Made by a program: the position numbers and the translations under genes. Shown piece after piece: positions 14,389-21,170 of a stretch of DNA of 21,952 bases. The DNA is taken from positions 1-21,952 of IMG/VR virus record IMGVR_UViG_3300006332_000228, one strand, 5' to 3'. Source of the DNA: a virus. Numbering within the stretch: the first letter of the stretch is position 1; every line of letters begins with the position of its first letter. The notes under the pieces were generated by a model. That model saw nothing but the letters and a program-made list of their open reading frames with translations, had not been told where the DNA came from and did no database searches.

Positions 14389-16046
14389 TTGTATTTGATA
14401 AGATTCGTTGGAAGAATTTCCTATCTACTGGAAACTCTTTCACTGAGGTGAATATAACTGATGCTCAATCACACCTAGTCATAGGTGCCAACGGTGCAGG
14501 GAAGTCCACGATGCTGGATGCTCTGTGCTTTGTATTGTTCAACAAACCATTCAGAAAGATCACTAAGTTACAGTTGGTCAACAGTATAAATGAGCGAGAC
14601 ACCACAGTAGAGATAGAATTTACTATAGGTAGTATAAATTATAAAGTAATTAGAGGAGCGAAACCAAATGTATTTGAAATTTATAGAAACGGTAAACTAC
14701 TTGACCAAGACGCTGCTTCCAAAGATACACAGAAGTACCTTGAGCAATCCATCCTCAAGTTTAATTACAAATCCTTTACACAGGTCGTCATCCTTGGTTC
14801 ATCCACATTTGTCCCATTCATGCAACTCAACGCTCCTGTCAGGAGAGAAGTTATCGAAGATCTATTGGACATCCAGATCTTCTCACGAATGAATAATCTA
14901 TTGAAAGATAGATTAAAAGATGCAAGGGATATCATAAAGAACTGTGAGCACGAGTTGAAACTTGCTTCTCAACAGGTTGAAATGCAAGAAAGATCCATTA
15001 CTACCTTAGAGAAACTCAGCAGTGAGCATAAGAGTAAGATGGAAGCACGTATGGAAGAGATTCATACAGAGGTTGAGACTAGTCAAGATGAGATCACTGA
15101 GTTGACTAAGAAGATTGATCGAATGCAAGACATACAATTAAAGTATGATGAGATGAAGGAGATGAGGGTCAAGATAACTCACAACCTAGAGAAGGCTGAC
15201 AAGGATTTGAAGTTTTATTGGGAGAATGATAACTGTCCTACATGCAATCAAGTGTTAATGGACAAGACTGCGTTGATTGATGGAGCACAAGGGAGACAGA
15301 AGAGATTTTTAGAAGGACTTAATATAATCACAGACTCACTTAACAGAGGGAATACACAGATTAAGGAGTTACAAGGTCATGCACAGGATATAAACAAGGC
15401 AAATGCAAGGATCAGTGCCCTTCAGAATGAGTTAAGGAAATTGATGAAGGAAGTAAACCAAGAGGCACCTGATATTGATCTTGAGAGAGAACAATTAGAT
15501 AAGTATCAGTCCTTACTTTCGGCCACTGAAAGTGACTGTGCTGAAGAAAATAAGAATTATGACAATTTAACGCTGGTTGGTACCTTATTAAAAGATTCTG
15601 GTATTAAAAGTAAGATCATTAGTAAATTCATACCTGTAATCAACCAGATGATTAATAAATATCTACAGTCGATGGACTTCTTCGTTAACTTTACCCTTGA
15701 CGATGAGTTCAATGAAGTAATTAAGAGTAGATTCAGAGATGAATTCTCCTATGCCTCATTCTCAGAGGGTGAGAAGCAGAAGATTGACCTAGCACTCCTC
15801 TTTACATGGAGAGAGATCGCAAGACTCAAGAATTCTGCTGCTACTAACCTTCTTATACTGGATGAGGTCTTTGACTCTTCACTGGATGACTCTAGTACAG
15901 ATGAATTACTGAAGATTCTAAGGGGATTAGGTGAGAATGTTAATTTATTTGTCATTTCTCACAAAGGTGAGCTACTTCTTGATAAATTTGAGAAAACCCT
16001 GAAGTTTGAGAAGGCAAATGATTTTTCCAAACTGGCAGCATCATAG
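14385..16046 (+). CDS. 46: Recombination nuclease ATPase subunit gp46 (SbcC/Rad50-like)
   Basis: SMC-like ATPase that partners gp47 in DNA end resection. The 553-residue product (T4 gp46 is 560) has Walker A GANGAGKST (34-42), long coiled-coil arms at about 170-280 and 300-390 flanking a zinc hook CPTC (284-287), the ABC signature SFSEGEKQKIDLA (458-470) and Walker B NLLILDEVFD (488-497). All catalytic motifs are intact. It begins in an ATGA overlap with the DUF3110-like gene and ends with tandem stops TAG-TAA, followed by the structured 140-base intergenic region. Confidence 0.97.
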   Translation: MIVFDKIRWKNFLSTGNSFTEVNITDAQSHLVIGANGAGKSTMLDALCFVLFNKPFRKITKLQLVNSINERDTTVEIEFTIGSINYKVIRGAKPNVFEIYRNGKLLDQDAASKDTQKYLEQSILKFNYKSFTQVVILGSSTFVPFMQLNAPVRREVIEDLLDIQIFSRMNNLLKDRLKDARDIIKNCEHELKLASQQVEMQERSITTLEKLSSEHKSKMEARMEEIHTEVETSQDEITELTKKIDRMQDIQLKYDEMKEMRVKITHNLEKADKDLKFYWENDNCPTCNQVLMDKTALIDGAQGRQKRFLEGLNIITDSLNRGNTQIKELQGHAQDINKANARISALQNELRKLMKEVNQEAPDIDLEREQLDKYQSLLSATESDCAEENKNYDNLTLVGTLLKDSGIKSKIISKFIPVINQMINKYLQSMDFFVNFTLDDEFNEVIKSRFRDEFSYASFSEGEKQKIDLALLFTWREIARLKNSAATNLLILDEVFDSSLDDSSTDELLKILRGLGENVNLFVISHKGELLLDKFEKTLKFEKANDFSKLAAS

Positions 16047-16186
16047 TAAGAAGGCTGCTAAACGTCATCTCAAGCCGCAAGCACTGCGGTCTGCACGAGA
16101 GAGGCGAAGACACTTAAAGAAGTGTCTACTCGGACCCCCAAAGCACCCAAGGGGGTCTTATACTGTACATATACACGAAAGGATCA
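16047..16186 (+). other. Structured intergenic region with three hairpins
   Basis: At 140 bases this is the longest clearly non-coding stretch in the window. Hairpin A: CCGCA/TGCGG (16075-16079 with 16085-16089). Hairpin B: AGACACTT/AAGTGTCT (16108-16115 with 16120-16127), a perfect 8-bp stem around AAAG, inside an outer CGAG/CTCG pairing (16096-16099 with 16129-16132). Hairpin C: GACCCCC/GGGGGTC (16133-16139 with 16151-16157), followed by TTATACTG. It is more GC-rich than its surroundings. I see no tRNA signature. A ribosome site (AAAGGA) lies just before the next gene. It may contain a terminator for gene 46, a small RNA, or a leader of the VWA gene. Confidence 0.6.
16133..16160 (+). terminator. 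Probable weak terminator after gp46
   Basis: A 7-bp perfect G/C-rich stem with an 11-base loop followed by only a short T-containing tail (TTATACT). It resembles the gp23 terminator stem in sequence (GACCC...GGGTC) but lacks a full T tract. Confidence 0.45.
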
Positions 16187-18376
16187 ATGCTTCAGCAACA
16201 AGAAATCAAAGGTACACTTGCCAAACTACTCGCAACAGAGAATCTTATAGTAGAACATAAGGTAGTTGAGACTGCATCCTTTGATGTTGATAAGAGGGTC
16301 TTGGTCTTACCTATATGGGACACAACAGAGAGAGTATACAACCTATTAGTAGGACATGAAGTAGGACACGCACTCTTCACACCAAATGAGGAGTGGAAAA
16401 CCTTAGAGTGCCCTAAGTCTTATGTAAATGTCACTGAAGATGCAAGGATTGAGAAACTAATGAAGCGTAAGTTTCCTGGTCTTGCTAAGGATTTCTTCCA
16501 AGGGTATAAGCAACTCAATGCAGGTGACTTTTTCCAGATTCAAAACATAGATGTTGAGTATATGAATCTGATTGACAGAATTAACCTTCATTATAAGATC
16601 GGATCCTATGAAATGATCCCATTTAATGACGCTGAGGCACCCCTCAGAGACGCTGTAGGGGCAGCAGAAACATTTGAGCAAGCATTGGAGTGTGCAAGAG
16701 CAATTTATGAGTATGAAAAAGGTCAAAAAGAGAAGGAGAAACTGGAGTCTTTATCTGGGACGGAAGATAAATCAGATCTTAATATCGATGGGACTACAGG
16801 AGACTCCGTGGGAGAAGCACCAGATGGTGAAGACGGAGAGACAGATGGTAAATCTGATTCGCAACCTGAAGAGACTGAATCAGACTCAGATCAATCCGAG
16901 GGTGAAGCGATTAAGCAAGGTGGCACAGAAGCAGGTGACCTTGAAGCTCAGACAGATAGGTCCCTCGCAGATAATCTCAAGAAACTTGCATCAGACTATC
17001 AGGGAGACCAAACGCATTACGTTGAGATTGATGACGTGGATATTTCTCACCATGTAGTGAGTCCACACAAGGTGCATGAGTTAACTTCTGAGTTTTGGGG
17101 TCAAGAGCAGTATACAAATAAGGAGTATGAATACTATCAGGAGTTAAACTGGGAGAGATGTGATTCTGAGTATAGAATATTCAAACGTAAGGCAAGTCAG
17201 GAAGTAAACTATCTCTCTAAAGAATTTGAGATGAAGAAGTCTGCTGCTGCATATGCTAGAGAGCAAGTTGCTAAGACTGGTAGTCTTGATATGGCAAAAC
17301 TCCACACATATAAGTGGAATGATGACATCTTTAAGAAGATAACAGTCAGACCTGACGGTAAGAATCATGGATTGATCTTCCTATTAGACTGGTCTGGATC
17401 AATGGCAGATGTTATCCATGACACATACAAGCAATTGCTTTCATTATGTTTCTTCTGTCGTAAATCAGGCATCCCATTTGAGGTATATGCATTCGTCCAA
17501 GATGGACATTATATTTCTCTTAATGCTAGAGATAGAGAAGAGTGGGTTGGTCGTGTTAATACCTTCCATGTGCCTTGGGAATTCTCTTTACTAAACTTCC
17601 TTAGCAGTAAACTTAACAATGCAACATTTGATTTGTATGCTAAGGAATTATTCCGAGTAACATACATGTATGAGTCTCGTTATGGTCATGGTTATAGAAT
17701 GAGTTACTATCACTGTGAGGAGAGAAGACATGAGATCCCTAATGCTATCCCAAATCATTTGAATCTTGGTGGCACACCACTTAATGAAGCACTTGCATGT
17801 TTGCAAAGTCTTATACCTGACTTCCAAAGGAGGAATGGAGTTGAGAAGACACACTGTGTTATCTTAACTGATGGTGATGCACAACACTCTGGTATGTGGA
17901 CTGAGAGTGAGTGGAGAGGTGAAGACAAAATCCATAGGACTGGTCTTCGTTACAACACTTCCTTCAGAGATAGAAGAAATGGTAGGACATATAAGTTTGA
18001 TAACATGAGACCACAGCACTCAATTACCAAACAGTTACTACAGTATCTTAAGGGTCGCTATCCTTCATGTAATTTCTTAGGATTCCGTATCGCATCTAAT
18101 CGTGAGGTTAATAAGCATGTTGAATATGCAGAAGAGTTGAATGAGAGACAGATTAAAGATGCTAAGAAGGCATGGACTAAGAATAAGTCTTGCTCTGCAC
18201 CTATAGAAGGGTATCAAGAGTTATTCTTTTTATCATCTAAGCATCTAAATATTGACACTGAGTTTGAGCCTAAGTCAGATTCAAAGGCAGATATTAAGAG
18301 AGCATTCACTAAGTCTCTTAAGGGTAAGTCAAACAACAAGAAGATCTTATCCTCTTTCATTGATCAAATAGCATGA
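16187..18376 (+). CDS. VWA-domain protein with metalloprotease motif, CobT-like
   Basis: A 729-residue protein in three parts. N-terminal: HEVGH (57-61), the HExxH zinc-protease signature, followed by NVTEDARIE (81-89), which fits the third-ligand helix of gluzincin-type proteases. Middle: a very acidic low-complexity linker at about 184-262. C-terminal: a VWA domain with complete MIDAS residues, DWSGS (401-405), Thr530 in LGGTP and TDGD (561-564). The VWA plus acidic linker layout is that of CobT/ChlD chelatase subunits, which work with AAA+ partners; a CobS-like ATPase lies one gene downstream. No CobN-like subunit is present in the window, so literal cobalt chelation is doubtful. The start is supported by AAAGGA nearby. 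It ends in an ATGA overlap with the next gene. Confidence 0.88.
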   Translation: MLQQQEIKGTLAKLLATENLIVEHKVVETASFDVDKRVLVLPIWDTTERVYNLLVGHEVGHALFTPNEEWKTLECPKSYVNVTEDARIEKLMKRKFPGLAKDFFQGYKQLNAGDFFQIQNIDVEYMNLIDRINLHYKIGSYEMIPFNDAEAPLRDAVGAAETFEQALECARAIYEYEKGQKEKEKLESLSGTEDKSDLNIDGTTGDSVGEAPDGEDGETDGKSDSQPEETESDSDQSEGEAIKQGGTEAGDLEAQTDRSLADNLKKLASDYQGDQTHYVEIDDVDISHHVVSPHKVHELTSEFWGQEQYTNKEYEYYQELNWERCDSEYRIFKRKASQEVNYLSKEFEMKKSAAAYAREQVAKTGSLDMAKLHTYKWNDDIFKKITVRPDGKNHGLIFLLDWSGSMADVIHDTYKQLLSLCFFCRKSGIPFEVYAFVQDGHYISLNARDREEWVGRVNTFHVPWEFSLLNFLSSKLNNATFDLYAKELFRVTYMYESRYGHGYRMSYYHCEERRHEIPNAIPNHLNLGGTPLNEALACLQSLIPDFQRRNGVEKTHCVILTDGDAQHSGMWTESEWRGEDKIHRTGLRYNTSFRDRRNGRTYKFDNMRPQHSITKQLLQYLKGRYPSCNFLGFRIASNREVNKHVEYAEELNERQIKDAKKAWTKNKSCSAPIEGYQELFFLSSKHLNIDTEFEPKSDSKADIKRAFTKSLKGKSNNKKILSSFIDQIA

Positions 18377-18912
18377 ATATCTTTGCAGTAGATGAGGATC
18401 CTGCACTAGCAGCATTCTCTCTACCAGACAAATACATTGTTAAGATGCCTGTTGAGACCACGCAAATGATTGCGTTGGTCTTTTCTAGGTGGCATTGGAA
18501 TGTTGGACCTGTTTTAAAGGCAGATAATAAACCATATAATACTACTAAGGGTGCATTCAGAAATCATCCATGCACTAAGTGGGCAGCAGAAAGTCCTGAC
18601 AATTTACAGTGGTTATTTCAGCATGGTATATCATTGTGTAATGAATACACTTCTAGGTATGGTAAGAAACATGCATGTGAAAGAAGTATCAGACTAGCAG
18701 CACTAACACAGATGGAAAATGGATGTCCAGAGCATCACACACCATTTGTTAGAGCAATGCCTGATTCTTTAAAGTACCGTGAGGATATTGATACTACCAC
18801 TGCGTATCAAATGTACGTATCAAGTAAGGAATGGGTGCTAAATGATTACAAGCGTGTGCCAGATAACAAACCGTCCTGGTTACCTACACAACCTTATGAT
18901 ATAGGGTTATAA
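18373..18912 (+). CDS. Phage protein of unknown function between the VWA and AAA+ genes
   Basis: A 179-residue protein beginning MNIFAVDEDPALAAFSLPDK and then YIVKMPVETTQM, with later blocks FRNHPCTKWAAES, NLQWLFQHGISLCNEYTSRYGKKHACE and FVRAMPDSLKY. This resembles a family of phage proteins with an N-terminal D-x-DP..AA and DK..VKM..E..Q motif, for which I know no established function. Conserved His, Cys, Trp and Asp residues suggest a compact globular, perhaps enzymatic, domain. It is translationally coupled to the VWA gene (ATGA) and is followed after 28 bases by the AAA+ gene. A terminator-like hairpin lies in its codons 28-38. Confidence 0.75.
   Translation: MNIFAVDEDPALAAFSLPDKYIVKMPVETTQMIALVFSRWHWNVGPVLKADNKPYNTTKGAFRNHPCTKWAAESPDNLQWLFQHGISLCNEYTSRYGKKHACERSIRLAALTQMENGCPEHHTPFVRAMPDSLKYREDIDTTTAYQMYVSSKEWVLNDYKRVPDNKPSWLPTQPYDIGL
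18454..18485 (+). terminator. Terminator-like hairpin early in the 179-aa gene
   Basis: AGACCACGCAA (18455-18465) pairs with TTGCG-T-TGGTCT (18470-18481) around ATGA, about 11 bp with one bulged T, followed by TTTCT. It is a strong stem for this genome and sits only 80 bases into the gene. Confidence 0.4.
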
Positions 18913-18913
18913 T
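18885..18913 (+). promoter_or_regulatory. Possible sigma-70 promoter upstream of the CobS-like gene
   Basis: TACACA (18885-18890, 4 of 6) and a perfect TATAAT (18908-18913) separated by 17 bases. A start near 18920 would give a leader of about 20 bases carrying AAAAAGGA before the ATG at 18941. Confidence 0.5.
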
Positions 18914-18940
18914 AAGTGTATACAAAACAAAAAGGACACA

Positions 18941-20035
18941 ATGCCAGTTAAACTAACAGTTACCACTGAAGACATCAGAGATTACCTAGTAGGTGAGTTT
19001 GGTGTAAACGTAAAGACACCTGAATTGCAAGCAGCATGTAAGAGATTTGACCTTGCTTATCAGACAGTCTCAAAATACTTAGGAGAATTTAAAGTAAAGA
19101 GAGGAGTATGGGATCTAACAGTGGCAGAAGCAAAGGAACAACTAGAGAAGACTGTATCTCTTGTGTCAACTGAAGTAAAAGATTTGGTACCAACTAAGGA
19201 TGACCACTTCGTACCATTCGGTAACTTCACTGACCTCAAGAAAGTTATAACATCTAAGGTTTTCTATCCAATATTCATCACTGGTCTATCTGGTAACGGT
19301 AAAACCTTTGGTGTAGAGCAAGCATGTGCTCAAGCAAAGAGGGATCTTATCCGAGTAAACATTACTGTAGAAACTGATGAAGACGATCTTATTGGTGGGT
19401 TTAGGCTTGTGGATGGGAATACAGTTTGGCATAATGGACCTGTCATCGAAGCACTTGAGCGTGGATCAGTACTCTTACTTGACGAAATCGACCTTGCTTC
19501 CAATAAGATTCTCTGTTTACAGTCAATCCTTGAGGGTAATGGTGTCTTCCTAAAGAAGGTAGGACGTTATGTAAGACCTAAAGAGGGATTTACAGTGGTT
19601 GCAACTGCTAATACTAAGGGTAAGGGTAGTGAAGACGGTAGATTCATAGGCACAAACGTCCTAAATGAGGCATTTTTAGAGCGTTTTCCACTAACATTTG
19701 AGCAAGAATATCCTAATCCCAAGACAGAGATTAAGATGCTCAATAACTATTGTAAAGAATTGGACTGCTGTGATGATAAGTACATTGCTAACCTAACTAC
19801 ATGGGCCGAAATTATTCGTAAGACCTTTAAGGATGGTGGAGTGGATGAAGTTATCTCTACACGTCGTCTTGTGCACATAATCCGTGCGTATGCTATATTC
19901 TCTGATAGAGTGAAGGCAATCAAGGTATGCTTAAATCGTTTCGATGATGAAACAAAACAGTCATTCTTAGAATTATATGATAAGATTGATAACGAGGTTG
20001 ACATCGAGAACCTTGACAACATTCTAGCCAGCTGA
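18941..20035 (+). CDS. cobS: CobS-like (MoxR-type) AAA+ ATPase
   Basis: AAA+ ATPase of the CobS/MoxR group, 364 residues. After an N-terminal helical domain (1-90) come Walker A GLSGNGKT (115-122), the VETDEDDLIGGF region (143-154) with a helix-2 insert, Walker B LLLDEID (178-184), sensor 1 ATAN (221-224) and the arginine-finger region AFLERFP (244-250). Cyanophages commonly carry a gene annotated cobS; in bacteria CobS works with CobT (VWA) and CobN to insert cobalt in the corrin ring. Here the neighbouring VWA-metalloprotease protein is the natural partner, and no CobN-like subunit is seen, so a protein-remodelling role of MoxR/VWA type is at least as likely. The ribosome site AAGGA precedes the start. 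Confidence 0.9.
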   Translation: MPVKLTVTTEDIRDYLVGEFGVNVKTPELQAACKRFDLAYQTVSKYLGEFKVKRGVWDLTVAEAKEQLEKTVSLVSTEVKDLVPTKDDHFVPFGNFTDLKKVITSKVFYPIFITGLSGNGKTFGVEQACAQAKRDLIRVNITVETDEDDLIGGFRLVDGNTVWHNGPVIEALERGSVLLLDEIDLASNKILCLQSILEGNGVFLKKVGRYVRPKEGFTVVATANTKGKGSEDGRFIGTNVLNEAFLERFPLTFEQEYPNPKTEIKMLNNYCKELDCCDDKYIANLTTWAEIIRKTFKDGGVDEVISTRRLVHIIRAYAIFSDRVKAIKVCLNRFDDETKQSFLELYDKIDNEVDIENLDNILAS

Positions 20036-20041
20036 TATACT
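20013..20041 (+). promoter_or_regulatory. Near-consensus sigma-70 promoter for the DUF3310-gp45-gp44 operon
   Basis: TTGACA (20013-20018, 6 of 6), a 17-base spacer, and TATACT (20036-20041, 5 of 6). It spans the last codons of the CobS-like gene. Transcription should begin near 20048, exactly at the ATG of the next gene, so the message would be leaderless for that gene and leadered for gp45. Confidence 0.8.
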
Positions 20042-20047
20042 AACTGT

Positions 20048-20362
20048 ATGAAATACAGAGAAGACGATACGATCAAGGTGGTGCAGGATTATATCTCCAG
20101 CACCTACCGATCCCACTACTCAAACGAAGAGAAGGGGGTCCAGACTCTAGACCTCCTTGAGGCAATAGGATCAGCAGAGCACTTCTGTCAATCCAATATC
20201 ATTAAGTATGCATCTCGCTACAAGAAAAAGAGTCAGCATAAGAGTGACGTGTTAAAAATCATTCACTATGCTATACTATTATATTATTTCTCAGGCACGT
20301 CGTATCCTGATGATAAAGAAGTCCCACCTCCAACACCAGCAGAATTTATAGACTATGACTGA
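20048..20362 (+). CDS. DUF3310-family small phage protein
   Basis: A 104-residue protein with the DUF3310 pattern: a sequence around VQTLDLLEAIGSAEHFCQSNIIKY followed by ASRYKKKSQHKSDVLKIIHY, that is Q-x-x-D, FC.(S/G)N.IKY..RYK.K and a final helix. This short helical domain occurs alone or fused to nucleotide-kinase-like proteins in many phages; its activity alone is not established. No good ribosome site precedes the ATG, consistent with leaderless translation from the promoter just upstream. A stable hairpin (20132-20140 with 20150-20158) lies inside the gene. The stop overlaps the gp45 start by eight bases. Confidence 0.85.
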   Translation: MKYREDDTIKVVQDYISSTYRSHYSNEEKGVQTLDLLEAIGSAEHFCQSNIIKYASRYKKKSQHKSDVLKIIHYAILLYYFSGTSYPDDKEVPPPTPAEFIDYD

Positions 20363-21170
20363 AGATTTAATAGCGTCAACAGAATTAAAAACAGATACTG
20401 CAAATGCAGTACGAAATTCCGAAGCAAGAGCAAAGGATCCAAGAACAAATATCCAACTAAGTAAATCAACTATTGATCTGTTGAGGAATTTTAGTACCAT
20501 TAATAAGTCTATTATTATTGAGGAAGGATCTTATGTACAAACCATGTCAGTCAATAAGAATATTATTGGTATGGGTAAGATCAAGGAATTTATTCCATGT
20601 AATATGGCGATCTATGATCTACCATTATTCTTAGGAGCATTGTCTCTATTCAAGAAACCTTGGTTGAATTTTCCTGATGATAAGAAAGTAATTATTTTTG
20701 ATGAGGAGACTAAAGGTAAGACTGTATTCTATTACAGTGACCCTGAGATTATTGTAACTCCACCTGAGTTTAATAAAGATCTTCCTGAGCAAGAGCTTAT
20801 GTTTAATCTTCCACAGTCAGATCTAACTCAGTTGATGCAAGCTGCAAAGGTTTATGGTGTTGAGGATCTATGTATTAATGGGTACAAGGGTGAGTATAGT
20901 ATCTGTGTAAGGGACAATAAGAATAAGACTTCTAATGTATTCTCTTTACCTCTTAAGAAGGTTAACTTCTTCCAAGGTCTTCAGACAGATGGTGAAGAAG
21001 AATATAAGTTGACTGCTGAGAGAACGACATTCTGTTTCTGCTTCAAGGTAGAGAATTTAAAATTACAAGATGCATCTTATCATGTAGTTATTAGTAATAG
21101 GAATATTGCTAACTTTAATTCAATGACTCACAGTGAGTTAAATTATTTCGTTGCTATGGAGCCTAAGTAA
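20355..21170 (+). CDS. 45: Sliding clamp gp45, with N-terminal extension
   Basis: Trimeric DNA polymerase processivity clamp, also required for late transcription in T4. Similarity to T4 gp45 begins at residue 34, QLSKSTIDLLRNFSTIN, and continues through MAIYDLPLFLGALSLF, the central linker and LQDASYHVVISN to the C-terminal LNYFVAMEP. The product is 271 residues versus 228 in T4; about 33 residues (MTEDLIAST... to DPRTNI) are added at the N-terminus. There is no in-frame ATG, GTG or TTG between residue 1 and the conserved start, so the extension appears genuine. Its stop overlaps the gp44 start as TAATG. Confidence 0.93.
   Translation: MTEDLIASTELKTDTANAVRNSEARAKDPRTNIQLSKSTIDLLRNFSTINKSIIIEEGSYVQTMSVNKNIIGMGKIKEFIPCNMAIYDLPLFLGALSLFKKPWLNFPDDKKVIIFDEETKGKTVFYYSDPEIIVTPPEFNKDLPEQELMFNLPQSDLTQLMQAAKVYGVEDLCINGYKGEYSICVRDNKNKTSNVFSLPLKKVNFFQGLQTDGEEEYKLTAERTTFCFCFKVENLKLQDASYHVVISNRNIANFNSMTHSELNYFVAMEPK

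Noticed and set aside
16136-16164. Possible sigma-70 promoter for the VWA gene based on TATACT at 16159-16164
   Set aside because: The -35 position 17 bases upstream reads CCCCAA, and neighbouring spacings do no better.
16047-16186. tRNA or tmRNA in the structured intergenic region
   Set aside because: No T-loop GTTC-A pattern, no anticodon-arm geometry and no CCA end could be found; the hairpins do not form a cloverleaf.
16006-16260. Open frame of 84 codons spanning the end of gene 46, the intergenic region and the start of the VWA gene
   Set aside because: It overlaps two certain genes in another frame, the product is Arg/Lys/His-rich with no recognisable domain, and the central part coincides with perfect hairpins; it reads as a chance frame.
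16187-20035. Reading the CobS-like and VWA genes as a vitamin B12 pathway
   Set aside because: Only the AAA+ and VWA parts of a chelatase are present, no CobN-like catalytic subunit is seen, and the VWA protein has a protease motif; the gene name is kept for the AAA+ only as a family label.
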